Part shown: positions 1 through 8,874 of the stretch, one piece after another
Position numbering within the stretch: position 1 is the first letter of the stretch
Layout: the number at the start of each line of letters is the position of its first letter
Assembly: GCA_038040325.1 (NCBI GenBank)
Contig: JBBPIM010000029.1
Coordinates: 1-25,739 of the forward strand
DNA from: Mayfieldus profundus
Lineage (GTDB): Bacteria; Actinomycetota; Thermoleophilia; Solirubrobacterales; 70-9
Reading direction: 5' to 3'
DNA: 25,739 nucleotides
Notes under the pieces: model-generated
Told to the model about the DNA's origin: nothing
Seen by the model: only the letters and a program-made list of their open reading frames with translations
The model's database searches: none
Program-made: the position numbers and the translations under genes

Positions 1-297
1 GTACCAGTAGGTGTAGGCGGCGAACCAGTTGTTGCGGTCGCCGTAGAGCACGATCGTGTGGTCGTTGGAGATTCCGCGGCTACCCATCAGCTCGCCGAAA
101 TCCTGCGGGCCGAGGAAGTCCCGCTTGACCTGGTCCTGCAGGTCCTTGCGCCAGTCGAACCCGATGGCGCCGGGAATGTGGGCCTCGACGTAGAGCGCCG
201 GGTTTTCGTCGACCTCGACGATGCGGATTCCGTCGTCGTTCAGGTGCTCGGCGACCCAATCGGTCTCGACCAGCACATCCTTCTCGTAGTCAACCAT
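1..297 (-). CDS. Sulfurtransferase (rhodanese domain), N-terminal part, runs off the window
   Basis: The minus strand reads an open frame from ATG at 297 to the window edge, giving 99 residues that begin MVDYEKDVLVETDWVAEHL. The pattern of a short N-terminal strand, then VEVDENPALYVEAHIPGAIG and later ISNDHTIVLYGDRNNWFAAY, is that of the first (non-catalytic) rhodanese domain of two-domain thiosulfate or mercaptopyruvate sulfurtransferases. These move sulfane sulfur to cyanide or thiols in the cytoplasm. The catalytic Cys would lie in the missing C-terminal half. The start is supported by a strong GGAGGG at 303-308, five bases before the ATG. The family call is firm. The exact substrate cannot be told. 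Confidence 0.85.
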   Translation of the reverse strand, partial: MVDYEKDVLVETDWVAEHLNDDGIRIVEVDENPALYVEAHIPGAIGFDWRKDLQDQVKRDFLGPQDFGELMGSRGISNDHTIVLYGDRNNWFAAYTYWY

Positions 298-391
298 TTC
301 AACCCTCCGAAATTTAATCTCTTAATTCCGACCCGAGTTTAGCTATTTGACCGAGCGACGGTTGGGGGTGGAACGCGCCCCTCCCCCGCGC

Positions 392-397
392 TAAGGT
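392..397 (+). promoter_or_regulatory. Candidate leaderless -10 box (TAAGGT) for the gene at 405
   Basis: TAAGGT matches the actinobacterial -10 pattern TAnnnT. It is followed by 7 bases and then the GTG start, so transcription would begin at or next to the start codon. There is no Shine-Dalgarno in between. The same geometry recurs at 3599, 14752 and 20234 in this window. Confidence 0.4.
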
Positions 398-404
398 TCG
401 CGGC

Positions 405-728
405 GTGGAGGCAGCGACGCCATCGTCCGCCGAGAATGGCCCGCAGGAGCCGTCGTCGGTCGACGCGATGGGCCAGGACAAGCGGCGCGAGGTCATCGGC
501 CACAGCTACGGCCCGACCAAGAAGCGCCAGCTCGCCTACTACGGAATCTTCGTAGCCCTGGTCGTGGTCGGCTACCTCGGGTTCCAGGTCGCGGTCAAAG
601 AGCTCGACAAGGCGCCGGCCACCAACCCGGACAAGGCCCCCTGGTCGCAGGGCAATGCCCCCAACGACCAGTCCGGCAGAGGGTTCTTCGCGCCCGAGCA
701 GGGCAACGGCGTAGCCAGCTTCGAGTAG
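405..728 (+). CDS. Small single-pass membrane protein of unknown function
   Basis: 107 residues from GTG at 405. An alternative ATG at 468 would give 86 residues. The N-terminal 40 residues are polar and basic (DKRREVIGHSYGPTKKRQL), followed by one membrane segment at about residues 47-63 (YYGIFVALVVVGYLGFQVAV). A Pro/Asn/Gly-rich tail with no Cys follows. The positive-inside rule puts the tail outside. There is no Shine-Dalgarno before 405, but a TAAGGT box lies exactly 7 bases upstream, which fits a leaderless transcript starting at the GTG. I do not recognise the family. It is divergent from the rhodanese gene and convergent with the NAD-binding gene ending at 750. Confidence 0.6.
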   Translation: MEAATPSSAENGPQEPSSVDAMGQDKRREVIGHSYGPTKKRQLAYYGIFVALVVVGYLGFQVAVKELDKAPATNPDKAPWSQGNAPNDQSGRGFFAPEQGNGVASFE

Positions 729-729
729 C

Positions 730-766
730 AATTCGTTCCTCGTTGCTCCTTACTCGTTGCTCGTGA
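730..766. repeat. Dispersed short repeat, copy A (core CGTTCCTCGTTGCTC at 734-748)
   Basis: The region is built from variants of TCGTTCCTCGTTGCTC. The 15-base core at 734-748 is identical to 4791-4805 and to the reverse complement of 17011-17025. Copy A starts two bases after the stop codon ending at 728. On the minus strand it supplies the last residues (TSNE) and the stop of the NAD-binding gene. Confidence 0.7.
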
Positions 767-1247
767 GAACTGCCGTGGTTGCGCGGGCCATCGCGTCAAG
801 CCAGGTCTCGTGGTCAGCCGGGTCCTCATCAACGATCCGTGCCGGGATCCGCCAGGTTCGCTGGGCCGCTCGAACGATCTCGGCGCCGCCCTCGAGGATT
901 GAGCGCGGAATCGTGCCGCCGGCCTCGTAGACGAACCCCCGCACCGGCGTGTCGACGAGTCTTTCCAGCAACCGCTCCAGCCGGGGCCCGTGGACCGCGG
1001 CGATCGCGTCCGCATCGGCCTGCGCGGTTCCGAGCAGCCAGTGCACCACGGCGACGTCGGAGACCAGGTCGAGCAGCGTTCCGGGCCGCTCCGGATCCGC
1101 AACCGCGGGCTCGATCCCCGCGGTCTCGATCTCTTCGCCGCGCCCCTCGCTACGGGTGGTGCCGCGCACCGCCCAGCCCTCGGCGACGAGCCGCTGCCCC
1201 AGCGCCTGCCCGCGGCAGCCGCAACCCACGATCAGCGCCCGCGCCAA
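750..1247 (-). CDS. NAD(P)-binding Rossmann protein, short epimerase-like
   Basis: 165 residues from a TTG start at 1247. The N-terminus (ALIVGCGCRGQALGQRL) is a glycine-rich dinucleotide-binding loop after a first beta strand, with residues GCGCRG at about 8-13. The rest resembles a shortened SDR or NAD-dependent epimerase (VVHWLLGTAQADADAI, then VRGFVYEAGG). At 165 residues it is about half the usual SDR length and no YxxxK pair is obvious, so it may bind nucleotide without being a classic dehydrogenase. It begins 18 bases after the stop of the membrane protein at 1266, so the two probably share a transcript. Its final residues come from a dispersed repeat, which suggests the C-terminus has been altered by repeat insertion. 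Confidence 0.6.
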   Translation of the reverse strand: MARALIVGCGCRGQALGQRLVAEGWAVRGTTRSEGRGEEIETAGIEPAVADPERPGTLLDLVSDVAVVHWLLGTAQADADAIAAVHGPRLERLLERLVDTPVRGFVYEAGGTIPRSILEGGAEIVRAAQRTWRIPARIVDEDPADHETWLDAMARATTAVLTSNE

Positions 1248-1265
1248 CGCCCGCTCGACGCCGGC

Positions 1266-1559
1266 TCAGGCGGCACCGAAGGGGCCGCGCCCCCGCAGCC
1301 GGTTGGCCTCGTCCTCGGCGACCCTCTTCTTCAGCTCTTCGCGGGTCAGCTCCGGCGCGCCGCGTCGGCGGCGCATCTCGTTCTGGGCGTCGAGCATCTG
1401 CTGGATGTCCGAGGACTCCAGCTCGACCTCGGTCTCGTAGTCGCGGGTCGGCTTCCAGTCGACCAGGTCGGCTCCGCTGCCCGGGTAGAAGTGGCCGACG
1501 AGAACGAGCACTCCCACCAGGAACAGCAGGATCGCCATCGTGCCCAGGATGAAACCCAC
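1266..1559 (-). CDS. Small membrane-anchored protein of unknown function
   Basis: 97 residues from GTG at 1559. One hydrophobic segment at residues 3-21 (FILGTMAILLFLVGVLVLVG) is followed by a charged, predicted helical region (ELESSDIQQMLDAQNEMRRRR, then TREELKKRVAEDEANRL) that could form a short coiled coil. The topology would be a membrane anchor with a cytoplasmic or peripheral helix. There is no recognised domain. It is divergent from the thiolase gene with only 20 bases between the two start codons, and both appear leaderless. It is the first gene of a likely two-gene unit with the NAD-binding protein. Confidence 0.6.
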   Translation of the reverse strand: MGFILGTMAILLFLVGVLVLVGHFYPGSGADLVDWKPTRDYETEVELESSDIQQMLDAQNEMRRRRGAPELTREELKKRVAEDEANRLRGRGPFGAA

Positions 1560-1565
1560 GCATCG

Positions 1566-1573
1566 AGGATACT
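1566..1573. promoter_or_regulatory. Overlapping divergent -10 boxes between genes at 1559(-) and 1580(+)
   Basis: On the minus strand TATCCT (1571-1566) lies 6 bases before the GTG at 1559. On the plus strand GATACT (1568-1573) lies 6 bases before the ATG at 1580. The two boxes share bases 1568-1571, so the promoters would compete or be co-regulated. A weak GAGGA at 1565-1569 could alternatively serve as ribosome binding site for the thiolase. Confidence 0.4.
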
Positions 1574-1579
1574 TGCCGC

Positions 1580-2788
<1,209 letters not shown>

Positions 2789-2809
2789 CCGGTAGCCTCG
2801 CCCGCTCCG

Positions 2810-3601
2810 ATGCCGGTGCAAGAGCTCGCAAGCGTCGACGGCGCAATCTCCCCCGTCTCGGTGGCCACGATCCCGCTCAAGGACGACGGCCTCTACCGCG
2901 GCGACGGCGCGTTCGAGGTGATCCGCCTCTACGAGGGGCGCCCGTTCGCGCTCGCCGACCACCTCGACCGGCTCGAGCGCTCGGCCGCTGCGATCGAGCT
3001 GTGGTTCGACCGCGCATCGCTGGAGCGCGAAATCGAGGCCCTGCTGGATCGGTTCGGATCCGAGAACGGGCAGCTGCGGATCGTCGTCACCCGGGGAGGG
3101 CGGCGCATCGCCGTCACCGAGCCGCTGCCCCCGCGGGGCGAGACGGTGCGCCTGGCGACGGTGACCTACTCCCCCAGCCTGATCCTCAACGGCGTCAAGT
3201 CGATCTCCTATGCGGCCAACATGCAGGCGACCCGGCTCGCCGTCGGACAGGGCGCCGACGAAGCGGTGCTGGTCAAACCCGACGGCAGCGTGCTCGAGGC
3301 CCCGACCGCGACCGTGTTCTGGGTCTCGCCGCAGGGAACGCTGCGGACCCCTTCGCTCGATTCGGGAGTGCTGGAGTCGATCACCCGGGCCCGCATCGTC
3401 TCCGCGCTCGAGGTCGAGGAGGGGGCCTGGCCGGTGGCCGACCTGCGCTCCGCCCAGGAGGCGTTTCTGGCCTCGACCACCCGCGAGGTGCAGCCGGTCG
3501 CATCGATCGACGGGGTCGAGCTGGCCGAGGCGCCCGGGGCGCGCGCCGACGAGGCCATCGAGGCGTTCGCCGGGGTGCTGGGACGCGAGCTGCCGCAATA
3601 A
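2810..3601 (+). CDS. Aminotransferase class IV / PLP fold-type IV enzyme
   Basis: 263 residues, the size of aminodeoxychorismate lyases and D-amino acid aminotransferases and shorter than BCAT enzymes (about 300-360). The PLP Lys is Lys130 in LNGVKSISYAANMQA. The Glu contacting the pyridine nitrogen is Glu163 in GSVLEAPTATVFWV. The late motif LASTTREVQPVASIDG is typical of the family. The reaction may be transamination of a branched or D-amino acid, or 4-amino-4-deoxychorismate lysis for folate. Its position inside a beta-oxidation cassette favours a catabolic transaminase that feeds the pathway, but this is inference. The start ATG at 2810 has TAGCCT at 2793-2798 upstream and no Shine-Dalgarno. 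Confidence 0.85.
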   Translation: MPVQELASVDGAISPVSVATIPLKDDGLYRGDGAFEVIRLYEGRPFALADHLDRLERSAAAIELWFDRASLEREIEALLDRFGSENGQLRIVVTRGGRRIAVTEPLPPRGETVRLATVTYSPSLILNGVKSISYAANMQATRLAVGQGADEAVLVKPDGSVLEAPTATVFWVSPQGTLRTPSLDSGVLESITRARIVSALEVEEGAWPVADLRSAQEAFLASTTREVQPVASIDGVELAEAPGARADEAIEAFAGVLGRELPQ

Positions 3602-3604
3602 CCT
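3599..3604 (+). promoter_or_regulatory. Candidate leaderless -10 box (TAACCT) for the acyl-CoA dehydrogenase
   Basis: TAACCT overlaps the end of the preceding gene and sits exactly 7 bases before the GTG at 3612. No Shine-Dalgarno lies in the gap. It would give an internal leaderless promoter within the cassette. Confidence 0.35.
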
Positions 3605-3611
3605 CAGGCTC

Positions 3612-4784
3612 GTGAACCTCGAGCTGAGCGACGAGCAGCGCTTGATCTCGGAGGCTGCGCGGGAGTTCTGCGACCGCGAGATCCTGCCCCGGGTCCGCGA
3701 CAACGACCGCAACGCCCGCTTCGACCGCGAGCTGGCGAGCAAGATGGGTGAGATCGGCTACCTGGGGGCGCCGGTGGCCGAGCAGTACGGCGGGCGCGGG
3801 CTGGACTACTTCAGCTACGGGCTGATCGTCGAGCAGGTGGGACGCGCCGACTCGGCCGCGCGCACCGTGGTCTCGGTGCAGACCTCGCTGGTCTGTGGCT
3901 CGATCGAGCGTTGGGGCACCGAGAAGCAGAAGACGCAGTGGCTGCCGCGCCTCTGCTCCGGCGAGGCGCTTGGCTGCTTCGGGCTGACCGAGCCCGACAC
4001 CGGCTCGGACGCGGCGAACCTGCGCACCCGGGCCAAGAAGGTCGACGGCGGCTGGTCGATCAGCGGCCAGAAGATGTGGATCTCGCTCGGCAACTACTCC
4101 GAGGTGGCGCTGATCTTCGCCCAGACCGACCCAGACCTCAAGCACCGCGGCCTGGCCTGCTTCCTCGTCCCCACCTCCAGCGAAGGCTTCTCCACCCAGG
4201 AGATCCACGGCAAGCTCGGCCTGCGCGCCTCCGACACCGCCGAGATATCGCTCGACGAGGTCGAGGTCACAGACGACGCGATGCTCGGCGAGATCGGCGA
4301 CGGCTTCAAGGTGGCGATGAGCTCGCTCGACTCCGGCCGCTACAGCGTCGCCGCCGGCTGCGTTGGAATCTGCGACGGGTGCGTCGACGCCTCGGTTGCC
4401 TACTCGAAGGAGCGCAAGCAGTTCGGGGTGCCGCTGGCCCGCTTCCAACTGGTGCAGGAGATGATCGCCGACATGGTGGTCAAGCGCGACGCCGCCCGGA
4501 TGCTGGTGTGGAGGGCGGCCGACCTCAAGGACCGTGGCGAGCCGAGCACCGTGGAGACCTCGATCGCGAAGCTCTATGCCACCGAGGCCGCGGTCGAATG
4601 TGCGAACGCGGCGATCCAGGTGCACGGCGGCTCGGGCTACGTCGACGACTACCCGGTGGAGCGCTACCTGCGCGACGCCCGGGTGACCACCCTCTACGAG
4701 GGGACCTCCCAGATCCACAAGCTGATCATCGGGCGCGACGCGACTGGGATCAATGCCATGACACCCATGGAAGCCGAGGGGTGA
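3612..4784 (+). CDS. Acyl-CoA dehydrogenase
   Basis: 390 residues from GTG at 3612, the standard ACAD length. It is an FAD enzyme that desaturates acyl-CoA to trans-2-enoyl-CoA and passes electrons to ETF. The N-terminus LSDEQRLISEAAREFC is the usual helical start. CFGLTEPDTGSDAANL and SGQKMWISLG form the FAD and substrate region. ERKQFGVPLARFQLVQ and the C-terminal QVHGGSGYVDDYPVERYLRD are family signatures. The catalytic base is Glu363 in LYEGTSQI, the short/medium-chain position. The frame stays open to 3210, but that upstream stretch is the shadow of the preceding gene. The stop is followed directly by a copy of the dispersed repeat. Confidence 0.93.
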   Translation: MNLELSDEQRLISEAAREFCDREILPRVRDNDRNARFDRELASKMGEIGYLGAPVAEQYGGRGLDYFSYGLIVEQVGRADSAARTVVSVQTSLVCGSIERWGTEKQKTQWLPRLCSGEALGCFGLTEPDTGSDAANLRTRAKKVDGGWSISGQKMWISLGNYSEVALIFAQTDPDLKHRGLACFLVPTSSEGFSTQEIHGKLGLRASDTAEISLDEVEVTDDAMLGEIGDGFKVAMSSLDSGRYSVAAGCVGICDGCVDASVAYSKERKQFGVPLARFQLVQEMIADMVVKRDAARMLVWRAADLKDRGEPSTVETSIAKLYATEAAVECANAAIQVHGGSGYVDDYPVERYLRDARVTTLYEGTSQIHKLIIGRDATGINAMTPMEAEG

Positions 4785-4815
4785 GTTGCTCGTTCCTCGT
4801 TGCTCGTTGCTCGGG
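4785..4815. repeat. Dispersed short repeat, copy B (core at 4791-4805)
   Basis: GTTGCTCGTTCCTCGTTGCTC and a further GTTGCTC unit fill most of the 47-base gap between the acyl-CoA dehydrogenase stop and the enoyl-CoA hydratase start. The core CGTTCCTCGTTGCTC is identical to copies A and C. Confidence 0.7.
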
Positions 4816-4831
4816 CTAAGGACGACGGCCG

Positions 4832-5602
4832 GTGGCTGAACTCGTAGAGAACTCGGTTGACGGGCATGTGGCGGTGTGCCGCCTGAACCGGCCGGAGGCG
4901 CGCAACGCGCTGTCGCCGGAGGTAATGGAGGAGCTGGCGAGCGCGCTGGAGGGTTACGACGCCGACCCCGAGGTGCGCTGCATCGTGATCGCCGGGTCCG
5001 ACGAGGTGTTTGCCGCGGGTGCCGACATCAAGTCGATCGCCGAGCGCAGTCTTTCCGACGCCCTCTACCACCCCGCGGTCGGGTTCTGGAAGCGGCTTGC
5101 CGCGGTCAAGACGCCGATGGTCGCCGCGGTCTCCGGCTGGGCGCTGGGTGGCGGCTGTGAGCTGGCCCTCTCGTGCGACCTGATCGTCGCCTCTGAGACC
5201 GCCCAGTTCGGACAGCCCGAGATAACGCTCGGGATCATCCCCGGTGGCGGCGGCTCGCAGCGGCTCGCTCGGGTGCTCGGCAAGCAGCGGGCGATGGACC
5301 TTGTGCTCACCGGCAGGCGGATCTCGGCGGCCGAGGCACACCAGGGGGGACTGGTCAACACGATCGCGCCCAAGGACGGGTGGCTGGAAGCGGCGCTGGA
5401 GCTGGCCCGCACTGTGGCCGAGCGGCCGCCGATCGCCTCCCGGCTCGCCAAGCAGGCGGTGCTGGGCGCCGACGAGACGGCGCTCTCCGCGGGGATGGAG
5501 ATGGAGCGACGCCTCTATGAGCTGGCGATGGCCACCGAGGACCGGGTCGAGGGCATGCAGGCGTTCCTCGAGAAGCGCCGGCCCGAGTTCAAGGGGAAAT
5601 AG
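4832..5602 (+). CDS. Enoyl-CoA hydratase / isomerase (crotonase family)
   Basis: 256 residues, the normal crotonase length. It hydrates trans-2-enoyl-CoA to 3-hydroxyacyl-CoA. The oxyanion-hole strand AAGADIKSI (about 61-69) and the loop SGWALGGGCELALSCD are present. Both hydratase glutamates are present: Glu110 in GGGCELAL and Glu130 in GQPEITLGIIPGGGGSQRL. Having both argues for a true hydratase rather than an isomerase or decarboxylase relative. The start is GTG at 4832 with TAAGGA 9 bases upstream. The cupin gene follows after 2 bases, so the two are translationally close. Confidence 0.92.
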   Translation: MAELVENSVDGHVAVCRLNRPEARNALSPEVMEELASALEGYDADPEVRCIVIAGSDEVFAAGADIKSIAERSLSDALYHPAVGFWKRLAAVKTPMVAAVSGWALGGGCELALSCDLIVASETAQFGQPEITLGIIPGGGGSQRLARVLGKQRAMDLVLTGRRISAAEAHQGGLVNTIAPKDGWLEAALELARTVAERPPIASRLAKQAVLGADETALSAGMEMERRLYELAMATEDRVEGMQAFLEKRRPEFKGK

Positions 5603-5604
5603 CA

Positions 5605-6099
5605 GTGGCCAACGTCTTCGAGCCGCGGTTCGAGCCCGACGACGACTGGCCCGAGGGCTACGACGGGCGCTTCGCCCGGGTCGGGGCGCAGGCCGGCTCC
5701 GAGCGACTCGGCGCGACCGTGTACGAGGTGCCCCCGGGCAACAGCATCTGTCCGTACCACTGGCATGCCGCCAACGAGGAGATGCTGATCGTGCTGAGCG
5801 GCCGTCCGACCCTGCGCACCCCGCAGGGAGAGCGCGAGCTGGCCGAGGGCGAGATCGTCGCCTTCCCGGTCGGAGAGGGTGGAGCCCACAAGGTCACCAA
5901 CAAAGGAGACGGGCCGGTGCGGGTGCTGATCGTCAGCGAGATGAACGAGCCCGAGGTGGCCGTGTACCCCGACTCCGGCAAGGTGATGGCCCGCCAGCAG
6001 GCGCCGGGGCGCGAGGCGACCGGCCTGCGGGCGATCTTCCGCGAGTCCGACGCGGTCGACTACTTCGACGGCGAGGTCCCTCCGGGGGAGGAGAGCTGA
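5605..6099 (+). CDS. Single-domain cupin protein
   Basis: 164 residues. Cupin motif 1 is CPYHWHAANEEMLIVLSG, with metal-site candidates His52, His54 and Glu59. Motif 2 is GEIVAFPVGEGGAHKVTN, with His95, so a mononuclear metal site is complete. The N-terminal 30 residues (FEPDDDWPEGYDGRFARVG) and a C-terminal tail with YFDGEVP are outside the barrel. Substrate is unknown. Such proteins can be dioxygenases, isomerases or sensors. It is tightly packed between the hydratase (2-base gap) and the hydroxyacyl-CoA dehydrogenase (4-base overlap), so it is very likely co-translated with them. The GTG start has AAGGGG upstream. Confidence 0.82.
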   Translation: MANVFEPRFEPDDDWPEGYDGRFARVGAQAGSERLGATVYEVPPGNSICPYHWHAANEEMLIVLSGRPTLRTPQGERELAEGEIVAFPVGEGGAHKVTNKGDGPVRVLIVSEMNEPEVAVYPDSGKVMARQQAPGREATGLRAIFRESDAVDYFDGEVPPGEES

Positions 6100-7577
6100 A
6101 CACCGGGCCGGTCGGCGTGGTCGGGGCCGGGACGATGGGCTCCGGCATCGCCCAGGTGGCCTGCCTGGGGGGCTTCGAGACGCTGCTGCACGACTCGCTG
6201 CCGGATGCCCTCGCTGCCGGCATGGAACGGACCCGCGCGTCACTGGCGAAGGGCGCCGAGCGGCAGCTGTGGAGCGCCGAGGAAGCGGAGGCGGCGGCGG
6301 GGCGGCTTGCGGCCGCGGCGAAGCTGCACGACCTCGAGGGTTGCGAGCTGATCATCGAGGCGGCACCGGAGGACCTGACGCTGAAGCAGGAGCTGCTCGG
6401 GCTGCTGGCGACGGTGTGCGGCTCCCATGCGGTGCTGGCGACCAACACCTCATCGCTGTCGGTGGCCGCGATCGCGGCCGGCGTCCCGGACCCGCACCGG
6501 ATCGTGGGGATGCACTTCTTCAACCCCCCGGCCCTGATGAAGCTGGTCGAGGTCGTCGCCGGGCCCGAGTCCTCCGACGACGCGCTGCTCGTGGCCACCG
6601 AGGCCGCCGAGCAGATGGGCCGCACCCCGGTGCGCGCCGCCGACGAGATCGGCTTCATCGGGAACCGCTGCGCGCGGCCGTTCTCGCTCGAGGCCTTGCG
6701 GCTGCTCGGCGACCGCATCGCGGACGTGCAGACGATCGATCGCATCTGCCGCCTCGGCGGCGGCTTTCGCATGGGCCCGTTCGAGCTGATGGACCTGGTC
6801 GGCGTCGACGTCAACTTCGAGGTCGCGAAGTCCTTCTGGGAGCAGAGCTTCCACGAGCCGCGCTGGCAGCCGCATCCGATCCAGGCGCGGATGGTTGCGG
6901 CCGGCCGGCTCGGCCGCAAGTCCGGCCGTGGGTACTACGACTACTCGGGTGAGCGGCACCGGCCCGAAGACCCGCCGCGCCCCGATCCCGGCGACGACGC
7001 GCCCGCGGTGGAAATCGTGGGCGAGGGGCAGCTTGCCGACGAACTGCGCGAACGCGCGCCCAGCGGCGAGGGCGCGACCCCCCTGATCCTCCTGGCCGTG
7101 GGAAGCCGCGCGGAGCTTGACGACGCGGGCACCGCGGTCGGCTTTCACCTGCTGCCGCCGCTGGATGAGGCGACCCTGGTGGAGCTGACCGCCGGCGAAT
7201 TCACGCCCCAGGACGCCCGCGACGATGCCGAGCGCTTCTTCACCGCGCTCGGCCTGCACTTCGAGTGGGTGGGCGACGTGCCGGGTCTGGTGCTCGGCCG
7301 GATCGTCAGCCAGCTCGTCAACGAGGCGGCATTCGCGCTGCAGAAGGGTGTCGGCTCCGCCGAGGACGTCGATACCGCCCTGCGGCTCGGGTTCAACTAC
7401 CCCCGCGGGCCGCTCGAGTGGGGCGACGAGATCGGCCTCGACCACGTGCTGGCGGTGCTCGACGGCCTGCGCGAAGAGCTGGGCGAGGAGCGCTACCGCG
7501 CGGCGCCGCTGCTGCGCGGCATGGTCGCCGACGGCCGGCTAGGCCGGAGCACCGGGGGCGGCTTCTTCCTCCATTGA
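6096..7577 (+). CDS. 3-hydroxyacyl-CoA dehydrogenase, two C-terminal HCDH domains
   Basis: 493 residues, the long PaaH-like form. It oxidises 3-hydroxyacyl-CoA to 3-ketoacyl-CoA with NAD. The NAD loop is GVVGAGTMGSG (Gly10, 12, 15). His140 in GMHFFNPPALMKLVEVV and Glu152 form the catalytic pair. GFIGNRCARP starts the first C-terminal domain, ending in GRLGRKSGRGYYDY, and a second copy ends in GRLGRSTGGGFFLH. The best start is an unusual CTG at 6096, overlapping the cupin stop as CTGA, with GGAGG at 6087-6091 just before it. The next in-frame candidate (GTG 6117) would cut the first beta strand. The open frame upstream to 5244 is shadow sequence. Confidence 0.9.
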   Translation: MNTGPVGVVGAGTMGSGIAQVACLGGFETLLHDSLPDALAAGMERTRASLAKGAERQLWSAEEAEAAAGRLAAAAKLHDLEGCELIIEAAPEDLTLKQELLGLLATVCGSHAVLATNTSSLSVAAIAAGVPDPHRIVGMHFFNPPALMKLVEVVAGPESSDDALLVATEAAEQMGRTPVRAADEIGFIGNRCARPFSLEALRLLGDRIADVQTIDRICRLGGGFRMGPFELMDLVGVDVNFEVAKSFWEQSFHEPRWQPHPIQARMVAAGRLGRKSGRGYYDYSGERHRPEDPPRPDPGDDAPAVEIVGEGQLADELRERAPSGEGATPLILLAVGSRAELDDAGTAVGFHLLPPLDEATLVELTAGEFTPQDARDDAERFFTALGLHFEWVGDVPGLVLGRIVSQLVNEAAFALQKGVGSAEDVDTALRLGFNYPRGPLEWGDEIGLDHVLAVLDGLREELGEERYRAAPLLRGMVADGRLGRSTGGGFFLH

Positions 7578-7629
7578 CCCTGTCTGCACCCCCGCGCCAC
7601 CCGCGGCCAGCGAGTCCAGGAGCGGCGGT

Positions 7630-8790
7630 TCAGTTCGGTTTGCCGTTGCCGCTGCCGTTGTCCGACGCCGGGCGCTCGATCGTCCCGTACTCCATGCCGC
7701 CGTAGAAGAAGGTCGGCACGACCGGCCACTGCCGCTTCCACTCGGCCATCTCCGAGGAGGGGAACACGTTGAGGAAGCGCGGGTCGCGCGGGTTGGGGTC
7801 GGCCAGCGCCTTCTCCTTGATCATCGAGTCGTACTGGTCGATCGAGTCCTCGAGCGTGTTCGAGTTGAGGATCACCTCGCGCCCGAAGAACTCGGCGGTC
7901 TTGCGCACGCCCGGGATCTTCGAGAGGTGGGGATGCCAGGAGTCGGCGGCAACGCCGTTCTCCGAGGAGACCCAGACCCCGTCGTCAGTGTTGATGCAGA
8001 GCGAGTGATTGCCGTCGGTGTGGCCCGGAGTCCAGACCAGCGCCACGCCCTTGCCGAGCTCCACGTCGCCGTCGAGGAGCACCACGTTGTCCTCGTTGAC
8101 GCCCTTGATCCCGTCCTCGACGTACCAGGCCCACTGCATCGGATGCAGCGACCCGAACGTGTCCCATTCCTTGCGCTGGGTGAGCAGCTTGGCGTTGGGG
8201 AAAAGCGGCTCGACGGCCTCGGGGTGGCCGGGGGGCGGATGCTCGGACCCGAGCACGAAGCGCACGTCCTGGACGTGCAGGTGGTCGAAGCTGATGTAGT
8301 CGACGTCCTCGGGACGCAGGCCGGTCTCGGCCAGCGCCGACTCAACCGTGTTCCAGATCTTCGCCAGCACGTTGTAGGCGAGAAAGTCGCCTGCTCCGCC
8401 CGGCAGCTTCTGCAGCTGGGCGATCTGCTGCTGGTAGAAGGGCGCCTCCTGCGGCCCGTCGGTGACGGTCGGCTCGTAGGCGAGCGTGCGCAGGTTGCCG
8501 TCGAAGTCCTCGTACTGGATCACCTGCAGCCGGTTGATGATGTTGATGTAGGGGTTGGCGCCCCTTGCGGCCCCACCGAACGCGAACTTGAGCGGGTATC
8601 CGGCCGAGGCGATGTCGACCGTGCGCACCCCGCGCACCCGGTTCTCGGCGGTGGCGAAGCGGGCGCGGAACTCGGCCGCCGCCTCGCGGATCGCCGCCGG
8701 GCGGTCGCCGCGCGGCCAGGTCTCGTTGGCCTCGTCGAACTCGTTGAATGGGCGGAAGCCCAGCTTCTCGGGGCTCTCGATCGCGGCCAT
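7630..8790 (-). CDS. Metallo-beta-lactamase-fold hydrolase with altered metal motif
   Basis: 386 residues from ATG at 8790, with GAGGAGGA just upstream. The fold is indicated by DYISFDHLHVQDVRF (His170, His172), VALVWTPGHTDGNHSL (His257) and WHPHLSK (His286, His288). The canonical HxHxDH reads HLHVQD here, so the second-metal Asp and His positions are Gln174 and Asp175. It may bind one metal or use a different set. About 160 residues precede the motif, longer than in typical lactonases. It is probably cytoplasmic, with no signal peptide. Substrate is unknown. It is convergent with the beta-oxidation cassette. A TAGAGT box at 8855-8850 could be its -10. Confidence 0.75.
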   Translation of the reverse strand: MAAIESPEKLGFRPFNEFDEANETWPRGDRPAAIREAAAEFRARFATAENRVRGVRTVDIASAGYPLKFAFGGAARGANPYINIINRLQVIQYEDFDGNLRTLAYEPTVTDGPQEAPFYQQQIAQLQKLPGGAGDFLAYNVLAKIWNTVESALAETGLRPEDVDYISFDHLHVQDVRFVLGSEHPPPGHPEAVEPLFPNAKLLTQRKEWDTFGSLHPMQWAWYVEDGIKGVNEDNVVLLDGDVELGKGVALVWTPGHTDGNHSLCINTDDGVWVSSENGVAADSWHPHLSKIPGVRKTAEFFGREVILNSNTLEDSIDQYDSMIKEKALADPNPRDPRFLNVFPSSEMAEWKRQWPVVPTFFYGGMEYGTIERPASDNGSGNGKPN

Positions 8791-8874
8791 CGGTTCCTCC
8801 TCGTCCTCGCTCGGTCTGGCGGTTCGCGCTGCGGCTCTTCCGACCGGAAACTCTAGCGGCGCGGCGGCGGGCGC

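Noticed and set aside
3210..3611. N-terminal extension of the acyl-CoA dehydrogenase
   Set aside because: Conserved family sequence begins at the GTG at 3612. The upstream part is Arg/Pro-rich shadow of the preceding gene.
5244..6095. N-terminal extension of the hydroxyacyl-CoA dehydrogenase
   Set aside because: The upstream frame lies inside the hydratase and cupin genes and is low-complexity. The NAD-binding strand begins just after 6096.
7578..7629. Terminator between the convergent genes ending at 7577 and 7630
   Set aside because: Only 4-base stems can be drawn and there is no T-run.
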